The notes: generated by a model from the letters alone, not told the origin. 11,175 nt of DNA from Bacteroidales bacterium (GCA_030643125.1 DAOWML010000042.1:1-11175); one strand, 5' to 3'; positions 1-7,620 are shown, numbered from the stretch's first letter. A program made the numbers and translations.

Positions 1-66
1 GATCCTGAAAAGGAATATGAAGAATGTATGGTTAAAGCAGAAGCAATGATGAAAGTACTTATTTAA
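1..66 (+). CDS. C-terminal end of a truncated upstream gene, possibly a chorismate-binding enzyme
   Basis: The frame from base 1 is open for 21 codons and ends in TAA at 64-66, five bases before tilS starts. The peptide begins DPEKEYEECMVKAEAM. A tail of the form DPExEYxECxxKAxAxxKxL resembles the C-terminus of chorismate-binding enzymes (TrpE/PabB-type component I), and I recall such genes near tilS in Bacteroidota. Only the tail is visible, so the family call is tentative, but the tight spacing and open frame make a real gene end likely. Confidence 0.45.
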   Translation, partial: DPEKEYEECMVKAEAMMKVLI

Positions 67-71
67 TTTTT

Positions 72-1403
72 ATGCAATCAGATTTTCAAATATTTATTGA
101 TTCCAATAGGCTGTGTAATAATACAGATCGAATTCTATTGGGGATAAGTGGAGGTATCGACTCTATTTGCATGTTTCACCTTTTCAGGCAATTGGAGTTT
201 CCAATCGGTATTGCTCACTGTAATTTCCAATTACGGGGTGATGAATCGGAGCAAGATGAAATATTTGTCAGAAACCTTGCTAATGAATATGATATTCCGT
301 TCTTCTCAACACGTTTCGAAACAAAAGAAATTGCTGAAGACGAGGGAATATCAATACAAATGGCTGCAAGAGATTTACGATACGACTGGTTCGAAGAGAT
401 TAGAAGCAAATATGACTATAATTATATTGCAATAGCTCATAACAAAGATGATGTTATTGAGACATTTCTAATTAATCTTACACGTGGTTCTGGCATAAAA
501 GGCTTTACAGGAATTAAATCGAAATCAGGAAAAATTATAAGACCATTGCTTTTCGCTTCAAGAAATGTAATAGTGGAATATCTAAACAAAAACAATTTTG
601 AATATAGAGAAGATTCATCAAATAGCGCAGTAAAATATAGCAGGAATCTAATCAGACATGAGATAATTCCATTGTTTGAAAAAATCAATCCCAATTTTCG
701 AGAAACTATTATTGAAAATATTTCAAGATTAAAAGATACAGAAAAAATTTATTTAGATAGTATTTCTAAAACCCGTGAATCAATTGTTAGAGAAGAGAAT
801 CAAAAAATATTATTGAATCTTGAAAAATTAAAACAATTATACCCTCTTTCGATCTTTCTATATGAAATTTTAAAACCATTTGGATTTTCCGGTTCACAGG
901 TAACTGATATTATTGAATCGCTCGATGGAATATCGGGAAAACAGTTTTTTTCACCAACTTATAGATTAATTAAAGACAGAACCGATCTGATTATTGAGGA
1001 AATATCTTCAATCAATAAAAAACATTATTATATAAATGTTGATACAAAGGAATTCGAGTTTCCGGTTAAATTATTTTTTTCAAAATTTGAGTTAAACAAA
1101 GATTTTGAAATTATTAACGACAATCAAATTGGCTTGTTTGATTTAGATAAAATAGAATTCCCGATTGTATTAAGAAAGTGGGAAAAAGGCGATTATTTTA
1201 TGCCACTGGGAATGAAAAACTTAAAAAAAGTTAGTGATTTTTTTATTGATAGTAAACTTTCATTATCAGATAAGGAAAATACCTGGATTCTGGAAAGTGG
1301 GAATAAAATTATTTGGATTTTAGGCTATCGAATCGATGAAAGGTTTAAAATAACAGATATCACCAAAAATATTCTTAAAATAGAATTGCTCAGAGTTCAG
1401 TAA
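72..1403 (+). CDS. tilS: tRNA(Ile)-lysidine synthetase TilS
   Basis: TilS uses ATP and lysine to convert the wobble cytidine (C34) of tRNA-Ile(CAU) to lysidine, so that the tRNA reads AUA; it is cytosolic and essential in most bacteria. The 443-residue protein has the N-type PP-loop motif SGGIDS at residues 26-31, followed by AHCNFQLRGDES, MAARDLRYDW and IAHNKDDVIETFLINLTRG, all typical of the ATP-pyrophosphatase domain. YSRNLIRHEIIPLF marks the end of the catalytic half. A TilS C-terminal domain (RKWEKGDYFMPLGM..KVSDFFID, from about residue 367) is also present. Length is normal for the full-length form. The ATG at 72 lies 5 bp after the preceding stop, suggesting co-transcription with the upstream gene. 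No frameshift or missing motif is seen. Confidence 0.96.
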   Translation: MQSDFQIFIDSNRLCNNTDRILLGISGGIDSICMFHLFRQLEFPIGIAHCNFQLRGDESEQDEIFVRNLANEYDIPFFSTRFETKEIAEDEGISIQMAARDLRYDWFEEIRSKYDYNYIAIAHNKDDVIETFLINLTRGSGIKGFTGIKSKSGKIIRPLLFASRNVIVEYLNKNNFEYREDSSNSAVKYSRNLIRHEIIPLFEKINPNFRETIIENISRLKDTEKIYLDSISKTRESIVREENQKILLNLEKLKQLYPLSIFLYEILKPFGFSGSQVTDIIESLDGISGKQFFSPTYRLIKDRTDLIIEEISSINKKHYYINVDTKEFEFPVKLFFSKFELNKDFEIINDNQIGLFDLDKIEFPIVLRKWEKGDYFMPLGMKNLKKVSDFFIDSKLSLSDKENTWILESGNKIIWILGYRIDERFKITDITKNILKIELLRVQ

Positions 1404-1581
1404 TATCAATACGTCTTTAATTTTCTTTGAATTGTTAAAAAAATAAAGATCTAAAATTTCGAAATAAATATTGCTTTTTATAATTTTAAAAATCTATCTG
1501 TTAAAATTGTTTTTGAAATATTTCGTTTTACAGTAAACCTTTTGAGAAGAAGAACGCTTGATTTAATGTAATGAGATAAAA

Positions 1582-3072
1582 ATGGAAGAAGAGCAGAGTT
1601 TTAATCAAATTGATTTTTTAGATTTACTACCAGAAATAGTATTCGAAATTGATAAAAATCTAAATATTAAATTTCTAAATCAAGCATGTGAGAAAATTCT
1701 GGGTTATAGTAAAAGCGAATTAATTAATAATAAATCTTCATTAAAAGACTTTGTAATCCCTAACGACATAGAGAAAGTTGAAAATGATATCAATAAAAAT
1801 TTTGAAGGCACTCATATTTCCGGAAATAGTTATAGAATTTTTAACAAAGCTAAAGAAGAATTAATTTTAGAGATATATAATAACCATATTAAGGAGAATG
1901 GAGAAATCGTTGAATTAAGATGTATTGCCATTGATATTACCGAAAAAGAAAAAAAATATAAAAAGTTAAGCTCACAGGAAAAACATTTTAGACAAATTTT
2001 TCAAAACTTCCCTATACCTTATCAATCACTCGACGAGAAAGGGATAATTATAGATGTTAATCCTGCCTGGCTTGAACTATTGGGTTATTCAAAAGAAGAA
2101 ATCATTGGGAAAAATTTTACAAGCCTTTTATCAGCAGACAATCAGAAAAGATTCAAAAAAGTATTTAATATTTTCATAAAAAAGGGAGAGATCAGTAATA
2201 TTCAGTTTGATTTATTTAAAAAAGACGGTTCTGTTATCTATACAAATTATCACGGCAAAGTTGAATATTCAGATACTAAACAATTCTACAGGACGCATTG
2301 TGTATTCAATGATATTACACTACAGCAAAAAGCAGAACAAACACTTATAAAATCGGAACAAAGATTACGAGAGTTGAATGCAACAAAAGATAAATTTTTT
2401 TCTATCATAGCACACGATTTAAAAAATCCTTTTAACGATTTAATGGGTTTTACTCAGTTACTTGCCCTTAATATAGAAAAATACGATAAATCAAAAATTG
2501 AACAATTTGTTAATATTATACACCAAAGCTCAAAACTTGCATATAACTTACTCGAGAATTTATTAGATTGGTCAAGATCACAAACTGGTATTCTAAAATT
2601 CAATCCTGAGAAAATTCCTGTCAATAAATTAGTTGATGAAAATATTGATTTATTGGAATCTACTGCCCGAAACAAAAACATTCAGATATATTCGGAATTT
2701 GATAAAGATCTTTCTGCATTTGCAGATAAAAATATGGTTAGAACCATTATTCGAAACTTAATTTCAAATGCCATTAAATATACAAACCAGGGCGGTAATA
2801 TAAATATAAAAACTTATAGCGATAATAAAGTTTGCGAAATAAGTGTATCGGATTCCGGAATAGGCATAAGTGAAGAAAATATCGCTAACATTTTTAAAAT
2901 AGACGAAAGCTTTTCTACCATTGGTACTGAAAGAGAAAAAGGTACCGGACTAGGATTAATACTTTGCAAAGAGTTTGTTGAGAAAAATGGTGGTAAATTA
3001 TGGGTGAAAAGTGATCCCGATAAAGGAAGTACATTTTTCTTTACACTCCCTTTACCCGAACCTGAATTTTAA
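1582..3072 (+). CDS. Cytoplasmic PAS-PAS sensor histidine kinase
   Basis: This 496-residue sensor kinase has two N-terminal PAS domains (about residues 10-122 and 134-248). Each contains the NxA/NPAW..LLGYSKxEI-type signature, the first as LNQACEKILGYSKSEL and the second as VNPAWLELLGYSKEEI. A short linker leads to a HisKA domain whose H-box, FFSIIAHDLKNP, carries the likely phospho-acceptor His278. The HATPase domain has an N-box around Asn396 (RNLISNAIKYT), a G1 box DSGIGIS at 424-430 and GTGLGL at 454-459, so the kinase should be active. There is no signal peptide or hydrophobic span, so it is probably soluble and senses an internal signal such as redox state, a ligand or a cofactor. No receiver domain is fused and no response regulator is adjacent. 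It lies 219 bp upstream of aprB on the same strand; a regulatory link to the sulfur operon is possible but unproven. Confidence 0.9.
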   Translation: MEEEQSFNQIDFLDLLPEIVFEIDKNLNIKFLNQACEKILGYSKSELINNKSSLKDFVIPNDIEKVENDINKNFEGTHISGNSYRIFNKAKEELILEIYNNHIKENGEIVELRCIAIDITEKEKKYKKLSSQEKHFRQIFQNFPIPYQSLDEKGIIIDVNPAWLELLGYSKEEIIGKNFTSLLSADNQKRFKKVFNIFIKKGEISNIQFDLFKKDGSVIYTNYHGKVEYSDTKQFYRTHCVFNDITLQQKAEQTLIKSEQRLRELNATKDKFFSIIAHDLKNPFNDLMGFTQLLALNIEKYDKSKIEQFVNIIHQSSKLAYNLLENLLDWSRSQTGILKFNPEKIPVNKLVDENIDLLESTARNKNIQIYSEFDKDLSAFADKNMVRTIIRNLISNAIKYTNQGGNINIKTYSDNKVCEISVSDSGIGISEENIANIFKIDESFSTIGTEREKGTGLGLILCKEFVEKNGGKLWVKSDPDKGSTFFFTLPLPEPEF

Positions 3073-3255
3073 TTTACACTTTCCTCTAACATAATAAAAT
3101 CAGATACTTTATATTCATTTTAAATAAGTGGGTTTTTTCAACACCGGAGTCTGAAAATTTATTATTAAATATTGATTTTCAAAACTTTAATATCAACATT
3201 AATGTCGTTAAAAATCGATCATCAGCAAAGCCTTATTATAATTGAATAATTTTAT

Positions 3256-3263
3256 TATGTTTG
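3256..3263 (+). promoter_or_regulatory. Candidate Bacteroidota-type -7 box upstream of aprB
   Basis: TATGTTTG matches the Bacteroidota -7 consensus TAnnTTTG and would place transcription start near 3270, leaving a leader of about 22 bases before the aprB ATG. I found no TTTG at the expected -33 position, and such a short motif occurs by chance in AT-rich DNA. It is the best candidate for a promoter of the apr-qmo operon. Confidence 0.35.
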
Positions 3264-3291
3264 TGTTCTAACCTTAAAAACAACCTAAATT

Positions 3292-3726
3292 ATGCCCAGC
3301 TTCGTAATAAGTGAAAAGTGTGATGGCTGCAAGGCTTTAGATAAAACTGCCTGCCAGTATATTTGTCCGAACGATTTAATGGTTTTAGATAAAATAAAAA
3401 ACAAAGCATATAACCGTGCTGTGGATATGTGCTGGGAATGTTATAGTTGTGTTAAAATATGCCCTACCCAGGCAATAGAAATCCGCGGATATGCCGATTT
3501 TATGCCATTAGGTGCAGTGGTTCAACCTTTACGTAGTACCGACTCAATAATGTGGTCGGTAAAATTCCGGAATAAAAAAATTAAACGATTTAAATTCCCT
3601 ATAAGAACTACTCCTGAAGGAAGCATTGATCCAAAATCCGGTATGGAAACAGGAACTGACGATTTAAAAAGTCCACTGCTAAGGACCGAACCTGATTCAT
3701 TAGGAACTGATCTTTTTGAGAAATAA
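3292..3726 (+). CDS. aprB: Adenylylsulfate (APS) reductase beta subunit AprB
   Basis: AprB is the electron-transfer subunit of dissimilatory APS reductase. It passes electrons through two [4Fe-4S] clusters to the FAD of AprA in the cytoplasm. The protein has 144 residues, within the family's usual length. It carries the complete cysteine set: Cys10, Cys13, Cys21 and Cys25 in KCDGCKALDKTACQYICPND, and Cys47, Cys50, Cys53 and Cys57 in MCWECYSCVKICP. The family-typical RGYADFMPLGA, TDSIMWSVKFRN and RFKFPIRTTPEGSI follow, and then the tail that wraps around AprA. The ATG at 3292 gives the canonical MPSFV start. In this operon aprB is separated from its partner aprA by a four-helix-bundle gene, whereas aprB and aprA are normally adjacent. 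Confidence 0.97.
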   Translation: MPSFVISEKCDGCKALDKTACQYICPNDLMVLDKIKNKAYNRAVDMCWECYSCVKICPTQAIEIRGYADFMPLGAVVQPLRSTDSIMWSVKFRNKKIKRFKFPIRTTPEGSIDPKSGMETGTDDLKSPLLRTEPDSLGTDLFEK

Positions 3727-3737
3727 AATTCCAAAAT

Positions 3738-3767
3738 ACAAATCCCAAATATCAAATAATATTCAAT
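3738..3767 (+). repeat. Left arm of inverted repeat around the four-helix-bundle gene
   Basis: By direct comparison this 30-base arm is complementary to 4159-4188 at 26 of 30 positions. Mismatches are only at arm positions 7, 8, 15 and 19. Its last two bases are the AT of the four-helix-bundle ATG. Bases 3747-3767 match 7524-7544, in the qmoA-qmoB spacer, at 20 of 21 positions in direct orientation. Confidence 0.8.
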
Positions 3768-4134
3768 GACCAATTCATCAAATAACAAACCTGTGTATGA
3801 TCTTGAAGAAAGAACTTATCTTTTTGCAAAGAATGTTAGGCAGGAAATGAAAAAAGTAAAAAAATATTTCTTTAATGAAGATGACATCAGACAATTAATA
3901 AGATCATCTGGGTCAGTTGGTGCTAATTATATTGAAGCAAACGAATCATTCAGCAAAAAAGATTTTGTGCATAGAATTAAGATTTGCCGAAAAGAAGCAA
4001 AGGAAAGTGCATATTGGCTCAGATTAATAAATGATTCTACTTATGAAAATAATAATGAAGATTTAAAAATATTATATCAAGAAGCAGTTGAACTCAAAAA
4101 AATATTTTCATCCATTATCGAAAAATCTAAATAG
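3766..4134 (+). CDS. Four-helix-bundle protein of the 23S rRNA intervening-sequence (S23/IVP) family
   Basis: The 122-residue protein has the family hallmarks: VYDLEERTYLFAKNVR near the N-terminus, LIRSSGSVGANYIEANES at about 44-61, KKDFVHRIKICRKEAKESAYWL at about 64-85, and a final amphipathic helix ending LKKIFSSIIEKSK. It should form a small basic four-helix bundle and oligomerise like its relatives, which include the Avd accessory protein of diversity-generating retroelements. The molecular role of stand-alone members is unknown; some are encoded inside intervening sequences of 23S rRNA genes. The start codon lies in the left repeat arm, and codons 1-9 still resemble repeat sequence: CAAATAACAAA at 3779-3789 recurs at 6120-6130. 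It stops with TAG, the only TAG terminator in the window. It has no known role in sulfur metabolism and looks like a passenger of the repeat element. Confidence 0.9.
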   Translation: MTNSSNNKPVYDLEERTYLFAKNVRQEMKKVKKYFFNEDDIRQLIRSSGSVGANYIEANESFSKKDFVHRIKICRKEAKESAYWLRLINDSTYENNNEDLKILYQEAVELKKIFSSIIEKSK

Positions 4135-4158
4135 AATTTTGGATTTTGATATTTTAAA

Positions 4159-4188
4159 ATTGAATATTAATTGCTATTTGTAATTTGT
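4159..4188 (+). repeat. Right arm of inverted repeat around the four-helix-bundle gene
   Basis: The arm begins 24 bases after the gene's stop codon and pairs with 3738-3767 at 26 of 30 positions. The wider right side is shared in direct orientation with the qmoB-qmoC spacer: 4158-4173 matches 9888-9903 at 15 of 16 bases, and 4184-4200 matches 9907-9923 at 16 of 17. The shared order with a short length difference shows common descent of the gene-bearing and gene-less copies. Confidence 0.8.
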
Positions 4189-4212
4189 GTATTGTTATTT
4201 AAAAATAAAATC

Positions 4213-6102
4213 ATGATAACTGACAACTTTGAAACCATAATTATAGAAACTGATTTATTAATTCTTGGTGGTGGAATGGCAGCTTGCGGAGCTGCTTTTG
4301 AAGCAGCACACTGGGCAAAACAACATAAGCTGAAGGTAACACTTGTTGATAAAGCAGCTATGGAACGTAGCGGTGCTGTTGCAATGGGACTTTCTGCCAT
4401 AAATCTTTACTTAGGATTAAAAAACGGTAAAAACACAATAGAAGATTATGTGAACTACGTTAAAAATGATTTAATGGGAATTACCCGCGACGATTTGGTT
4501 GCCAACATTGCCCGCCATGTTGATTCATCAGTTCACCTTTTCGAAAAATGGGGTTTACCAATTTGGAAAGATGAAGAAGGGAATTATGTAAACGAAGGCC
4601 GATGGCAAATCATGATTCATGGTGAATAGTATAAAAATATTGTTTCTGAAGCTGCAAAAAATGCACTAAAAGAACTTGGTGAAAATGGCGAATATTACGA
4701 AAGAATATTTATTACTGAGCCAATAATGGATGGAGATCGTTGTGTTGGTGCAGCAGGTTTCAGTGTTCGCGAAAATAAATTTTACATATTTAAAGCAAAT
4801 GCTGTACTGGATGTTATGGGTGGGGCAGTGCATATTTTCCGTCCTCGTTCGATTGGCGAAGGTTTAGGCAGATCGTGGTATCCTCCGTTTAATTCCGGAG
4901 CGAGTACTTATTTTACACTTAAAGCAGGTGCCGAAATGACCTGTCAGGAAGTACGTTTTGTTCCTGTTCGTTTTAAAGATTCATATGGCCCTGTTGGTGC
5001 ATGGTTCTTATTATTCAAAGCAAAAGCTACCAATGCCAAAGGTGAAGATTATATGGAAACCCGTGCTGCTGAACTTGAAAACTGGGCTCCGTACGGAACA
5101 TCAAAACCAACACCTACTAATCTTAGAAATTACCTAATGCTTCAGGAACTGGAAGCAGGAAATGGTCCGATTTACATGAAAACAGATGAGGCAATTAAAG
5201 AGTTAATGGCTGATATCACTGATGAAAAAGAAGCAAAAAGAAAAATGAAAGAGTTGGAATCAGAAGCATGGGAAGACTTTTTAGACATGACTATCAGTCA
5301 GGCATTAAACTGGGCTTCACATAATGTTTCGCCCGAAGAAACTCCATCGGAAATTTCTGCTTGTGAGCCGTATTTTATCAGCTCGCACTCCGGAGCTTCA
5401 GGTGCATGGGTTAGCGGACCTAAAGACCTATCTCCATCAGATGATTATCACTGGGGATATGATAATATGACAACCATAAAAGGTTTATTTGCTGCAGGTG
5501 ATGCTTCAGGAGCTTCATCTCATAAATTCTCATCCGGTTCGTTTACCGAAGGCCGGATTGCTGCTAAAGCTGCCTTAGCATTTATTGTTGATAATCCTGA
5601 TTCAGCAAATATTGATAATGAAAAAATCAAAGAATTAAAAGAAAAAATTTTACAACCACTTGCAACTTTTGAAGAACATAAAGATTACGCTAATGATGAA
5701 GATGTAAATCCAAATTTCATCAAGCCAAAAATGTTTATGTTCCGCTTACAAAAAATTATGGATGAATATGCCGGTGGAGCATCAGTCCATTTTAAAACAT
5801 CAAAAGCATTGCTTGAAAAAGGTCTTGAGTTTTTAGAATTTATGAAAGAAGATTCTGAAAAACTTGCAGCTAAAGATACAAATGAATTAATGCGTTGTTG
5901 GGAGAATATTCATCGTTTATGGCAAGCAGAATCGCATATCAGAACTATGTTATTTCGTGAAGAAACCAGATGGCCGGGATATTATTTCCGAACCGATCAT
6001 CCTACAATGAAGGAAGAATGGAAAGCTTTTGCTAACTGTAAATGGGATCCGGAAACAGGTGAGTGGGAAATGATAAAAAGAGAAATAAAAGAACTTACAT
6101 AA
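4213..6102 (+). CDS. aprA: APS reductase alpha subunit AprA, interrupted by one in-frame amber codon
   Basis: AprA is the FAD-containing catalytic subunit that reversibly reduces adenosine 5'-phosphosulfate to sulfite and AMP. The frame from ATG 4213 to TAA 6102 gives 629 positions, a normal AprA length, with a single TAG at codon 139. The FAD-binding motif is LGGGMAACGAA (from residue 18), followed by GAVAMGLSAINLYLG. After the TAG the frame continues at once as YKNIVSEAAKNALKELGENG. It then shows GEGLGRSWYP, RFVPVRFKDSYGPVGAWFL (about 248-266) and SSHSGASGAWVSG with His392, which I take to be the conserved active-site histidine. AAGDASGASSHKFSSGSFTEG also belongs to the flavin fold. A longer start at 4171 would lie in the repeat arm, so I chose 4213. 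The TAG could be a sequencing error, a recent nonsense mutation or a readthrough site. If it terminates, the product is only 138 residues and inactive. Confidence 0.9.
4627..4629 (+). other. In-frame amber (TAG) codon inside aprA
   Basis: TAG is codon 139 of aprA, directly after WQIMIHGE and before YKNIV. From memory of the family the residue here is serine (HGESYK), and TCG to TAG is a single C-to-A change. There is no frameshift: the same frame is open for 138 codons before it and 490 after it. No other confident gene in the window has an in-frame TAG, so general reassignment of UAG is unlikely. Confidence 0.95.
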
Positions 6103-6106
6103 TATG

Positions 6107-6220
6107 AAATTCCAAATCCCAAATAACAAATTACAATTAAGCTCCAATACTCAATATTCAAATTCTTGATTTTGGATATTGTAAATTTGAATTTGTAAAT
6201 TATTTGGAATTTGTAAATTG
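6107..6220 (+). repeat. ORF-less palindromic repeat in the aprA-qmoA spacer
   Basis: The 148-bp spacer is mostly an imperfect palindrome. Its tip is a 30-base hairpin at 6152-6181: CAATATTCAAA (6152-6162) pairs with 6171-6181 at all 11 positions, counting one G-T wobble, around an 8-base loop. Outside it, AATTCCAAAT and CCCAAATAA on the left have counterparts TTATTTGG and ATTTGGAAT on the right. CAAATAACAAA at 6120-6130 is identical to 3779-3789 in the four-helix-bundle gene. The palindrome stops about 30 bases before the qmoA ATG. Confidence 0.7.
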
Positions 6221-6250
6221 TTTTTTGGTGCTTTTTTAAAAATTCTAAAG

Positions 6251-7468
6251 ATGAATAAACCAATTCTTGTTATAGGCGGTGGTATGAGCGGTGTAACAAC
6301 TGCTGTTGAAATTGCTGAAGTAGGAAAAGAAGTTATTCTTATCGAGAAAAATCCATATTTGGGTGGAAATGTTGTTAAGTTTAATAATTATTTTCCGAAA
6401 CTTTGCCCGCCAACTTGTGGACTGGAAATTAACTTTCGTAGAATAAAACAAAATCCCAGGATCAAATATTATACTTCAACTGAAGTACAGAAAATATCAG
6501 GAGAAAAAGGTGATTTTAAAGTAGAACTAAAATCTACACCACAGTATGTAAAAAATAATTGTACAGCATGTGGAAAATGCCTTGATGCTTGCCCCGAAGA
6601 AAGACCAGATGAGTTCAACTATGGATTTACCAAAACAAAAGCAATTTATTTACCTCACGAAATGGCTTTTCCCTATAAGTTCAGTATTGATGATGAATAT
6701 TGCAAAAAAGAATCCTGCAATAAGTGTGTTGAAGTTTGCGAGTATAATGCTATTGATTTATCTGCAAAAGAAGAAGTTTTTAATTTAGAAGTTAGTTCTG
6801 TAGTTATTGCTACAGGATGGGAAAATTACGATGCATCAAAAATTGATAACTTAAACTATTCAACATCAAAAAATATAATTACAAATGTTGAATTTGAGAG
6901 GTTTATAGCATCTAATGGCCCCGGACAAAATAAATTGTTAAGAGTATCTGATAATTCTGAACCTGCCAAAATTGCTTTTGTTCAATGTGCAGGATCGCGC
7001 GATGAAAATAATCTTCCTTATTGTTCGGCTGTTTGTTGCTCTGCATCATTAAAGCATGCATTAAGCATTCAGGAATTATATCCAAATATCGAGATAAAGA
7101 TTTTCTATATCGATATACGTGTTGCCGGTCGTAATGAAGATTTTCTGGCAAAAGTACAAGAGAATAAGAATATCGAATTAATTAAAGGAAAAGTTGGGAA
7201 AATTTCTGAAACAGAATCAAATAACTTAATTCTGGAAGCTGAAGATATTCTTTCATGTAAGAAAATAAAATACGAGGCAAACATGGTTGTTCTTGCCACA
7301 GGAATTGTACCGTCTGATATTAAGCTAAATCTTAATAGAGACCAAAATTATTTTATATCTGATTTGCAATCTGAAGGAATTTTTCCTGTTGCCTGCAGCC
7401 GAAAGCCAATGGATGTTTCATCATCGGTAAAAGATGCAACAGCTGCTGCATTAAAAGCGATTCAATAA
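6251..7468 (+). CDS. qmoA: QmoA, HdrA-like flavin/iron-sulfur subunit of the quinone-interacting oxidoreductase complex
   Basis: QmoA belongs to the membrane-associated QmoABC complex that exchanges electrons between the quinone pool and AprAB. The 405-residue protein opens with an FAD-binding Rossmann motif, VIGGGMSGVTTAVE (7-20), then EKNPYLGGNV. Two ferredoxin-like cysteine sets follow: Cys104, 107, 110 and 114 (CTACGKCLDACP), and Cys151, 156, 159 and 163 (CKKESCNKCVEVC). KAIYLPHEMAFPYKF between them is typical of QmoA/HdrA. The HdrA-family motif QCAGSRDENNLPYCSAVCC is at 245-263, and a second flavin-fold element VVLATGIVPSD lies near the end. An in-frame ATG at 6218 would add eleven residues (MFFGAFLKILK) encoded by the spacer and repeat tail. 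The ATG at 6251 gives the canonical start and is preferred. It lacks the N-terminal domain and C-terminal ferredoxin/MvhD parts seen in QmoB. Confidence 0.93.
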   Translation: MNKPILVIGGGMSGVTTAVEIAEVGKEVILIEKNPYLGGNVVKFNNYFPKLCPPTCGLEINFRRIKQNPRIKYYTSTEVQKISGEKGDFKVELKSTPQYVKNNCTACGKCLDACPEERPDEFNYGFTKTKAIYLPHEMAFPYKFSIDDEYCKKESCNKCVEVCEYNAIDLSAKEEVFNLEVSSVVIATGWENYDASKIDNLNYSTSKNIITNVEFERFIASNGPGQNKLLRVSDNSEPAKIAFVQCAGSRDENNLPYCSAVCCSASLKHALSIQELYPNIEIKIFYIDIRVAGRNEDFLAKVQENKNIELIKGKVGKISETESNNLILEAEDILSCKKIKYEANMVVLATGIVPSDIKLNLNRDQNYFISDLQSEGIFPVACSRKPMDVSSSVKDATAAALKAIQ

Positions 7469-7508
7469 AATTGACTAATGATTAATGACTATTTATTATT
7501 AAAATTTT

Positions 7509-7620
7509 CAAATAACAATAAACAAATATCAAATAATACTCAATTTCCAAATTTCAATATCCAAACAATTTTTGAGTTTTGTTAAATTGGTTATTGGAAT
7601 TTAATCGGAATTTGTTATTT
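7509..7620 (+). repeat. ORF-less palindromic repeat in the qmoA-qmoB spacer
   Basis: The 178-bp spacer carries another member of the family. AAATAACAA at 7510-7518 pairs perfectly with TTGTTATTT at 7612-7620, and an inner part pairs more loosely. Bases 7524-7544 match the left arm of the gene-bearing copy (3747-3767) at 20 of 21 positions, and CAAATAACAA at 7509-7518 is shared with the copy at 6120. The palindrome ends 26 bases before the qmoB ATG, leaving an A-rich leader untouched. Confidence 0.65.

Larger units (their letters stand above)
3727..4200 (+). mobile_element. Putative IVS-like element: four-helix-bundle gene enclosed by inverted repeats
   Basis: The spacer between aprB and aprA is an AT-rich inverted repeat with a small gene in its loop. 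The best-matching arms are 3738-3767 and 4159-4188. Outside them, similarity is looser but continues to about 3727 and 4200. Right-arm sequence recurs at 9888-9923 and left-arm sequence at 7524-7544, in spacers without the gene, so this is one member of a repeat family. Enclosure of an S23/IVP-type ORF in a long stem resembles the intervening sequences of 23S rRNA, but here the host is a protein-coding operon. Mobility is inferred; no transposase or target duplication was found. Confidence 0.45.

Noticed and set aside
1404..1581. Promoter or palindromic repeat in the tilS-kinase spacer
   Set aside because: I found no convincing TAnnTTTG box and no member of the CAAAT/ATTTG palindrome family there; the spacer is plain AT-rich sequence.
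3738..4188. CRISPR or diversity-generating retroelement association of the four-helix-bundle gene
   Set aside because: Avd-like proteins are relatives, but there is no reverse transcriptase, template repeat, or regularly spaced direct repeat in the window.
4171..4212. Longer AprA start adding fourteen residues before MITDNF
   Set aside because: The added codons fall in the right arm of the inverted repeat, encode no AprA-like sequence, and the ATG at 4213 gives the expected distance to the FAD-binding motif.
4627..4629. Pyrrolysine or general UAG recoding as the explanation of the amber codon
   Set aside because: No other confident gene here has an internal TAG, pyrrolysine is not known in AprA, and the position is one I expect to be serine. 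Kept only as a possibility to test.
4726..6102. A separate gene starting at an internal ATG after the aprA amber codon
   Set aside because: The frame is already open and AprA-like from 4630 onward; starting at 4726 would split the flavin domain and drop 32 conserved-frame codons, and no leader resembling those of the other genes is seen there.
6218..6250. Longer QmoA start (MFFGAFLKILK)
   Set aside because: The extension comes from the end of the palindromic spacer; MNKPILVIGGG at 6251 is the canonical flavoprotein start.
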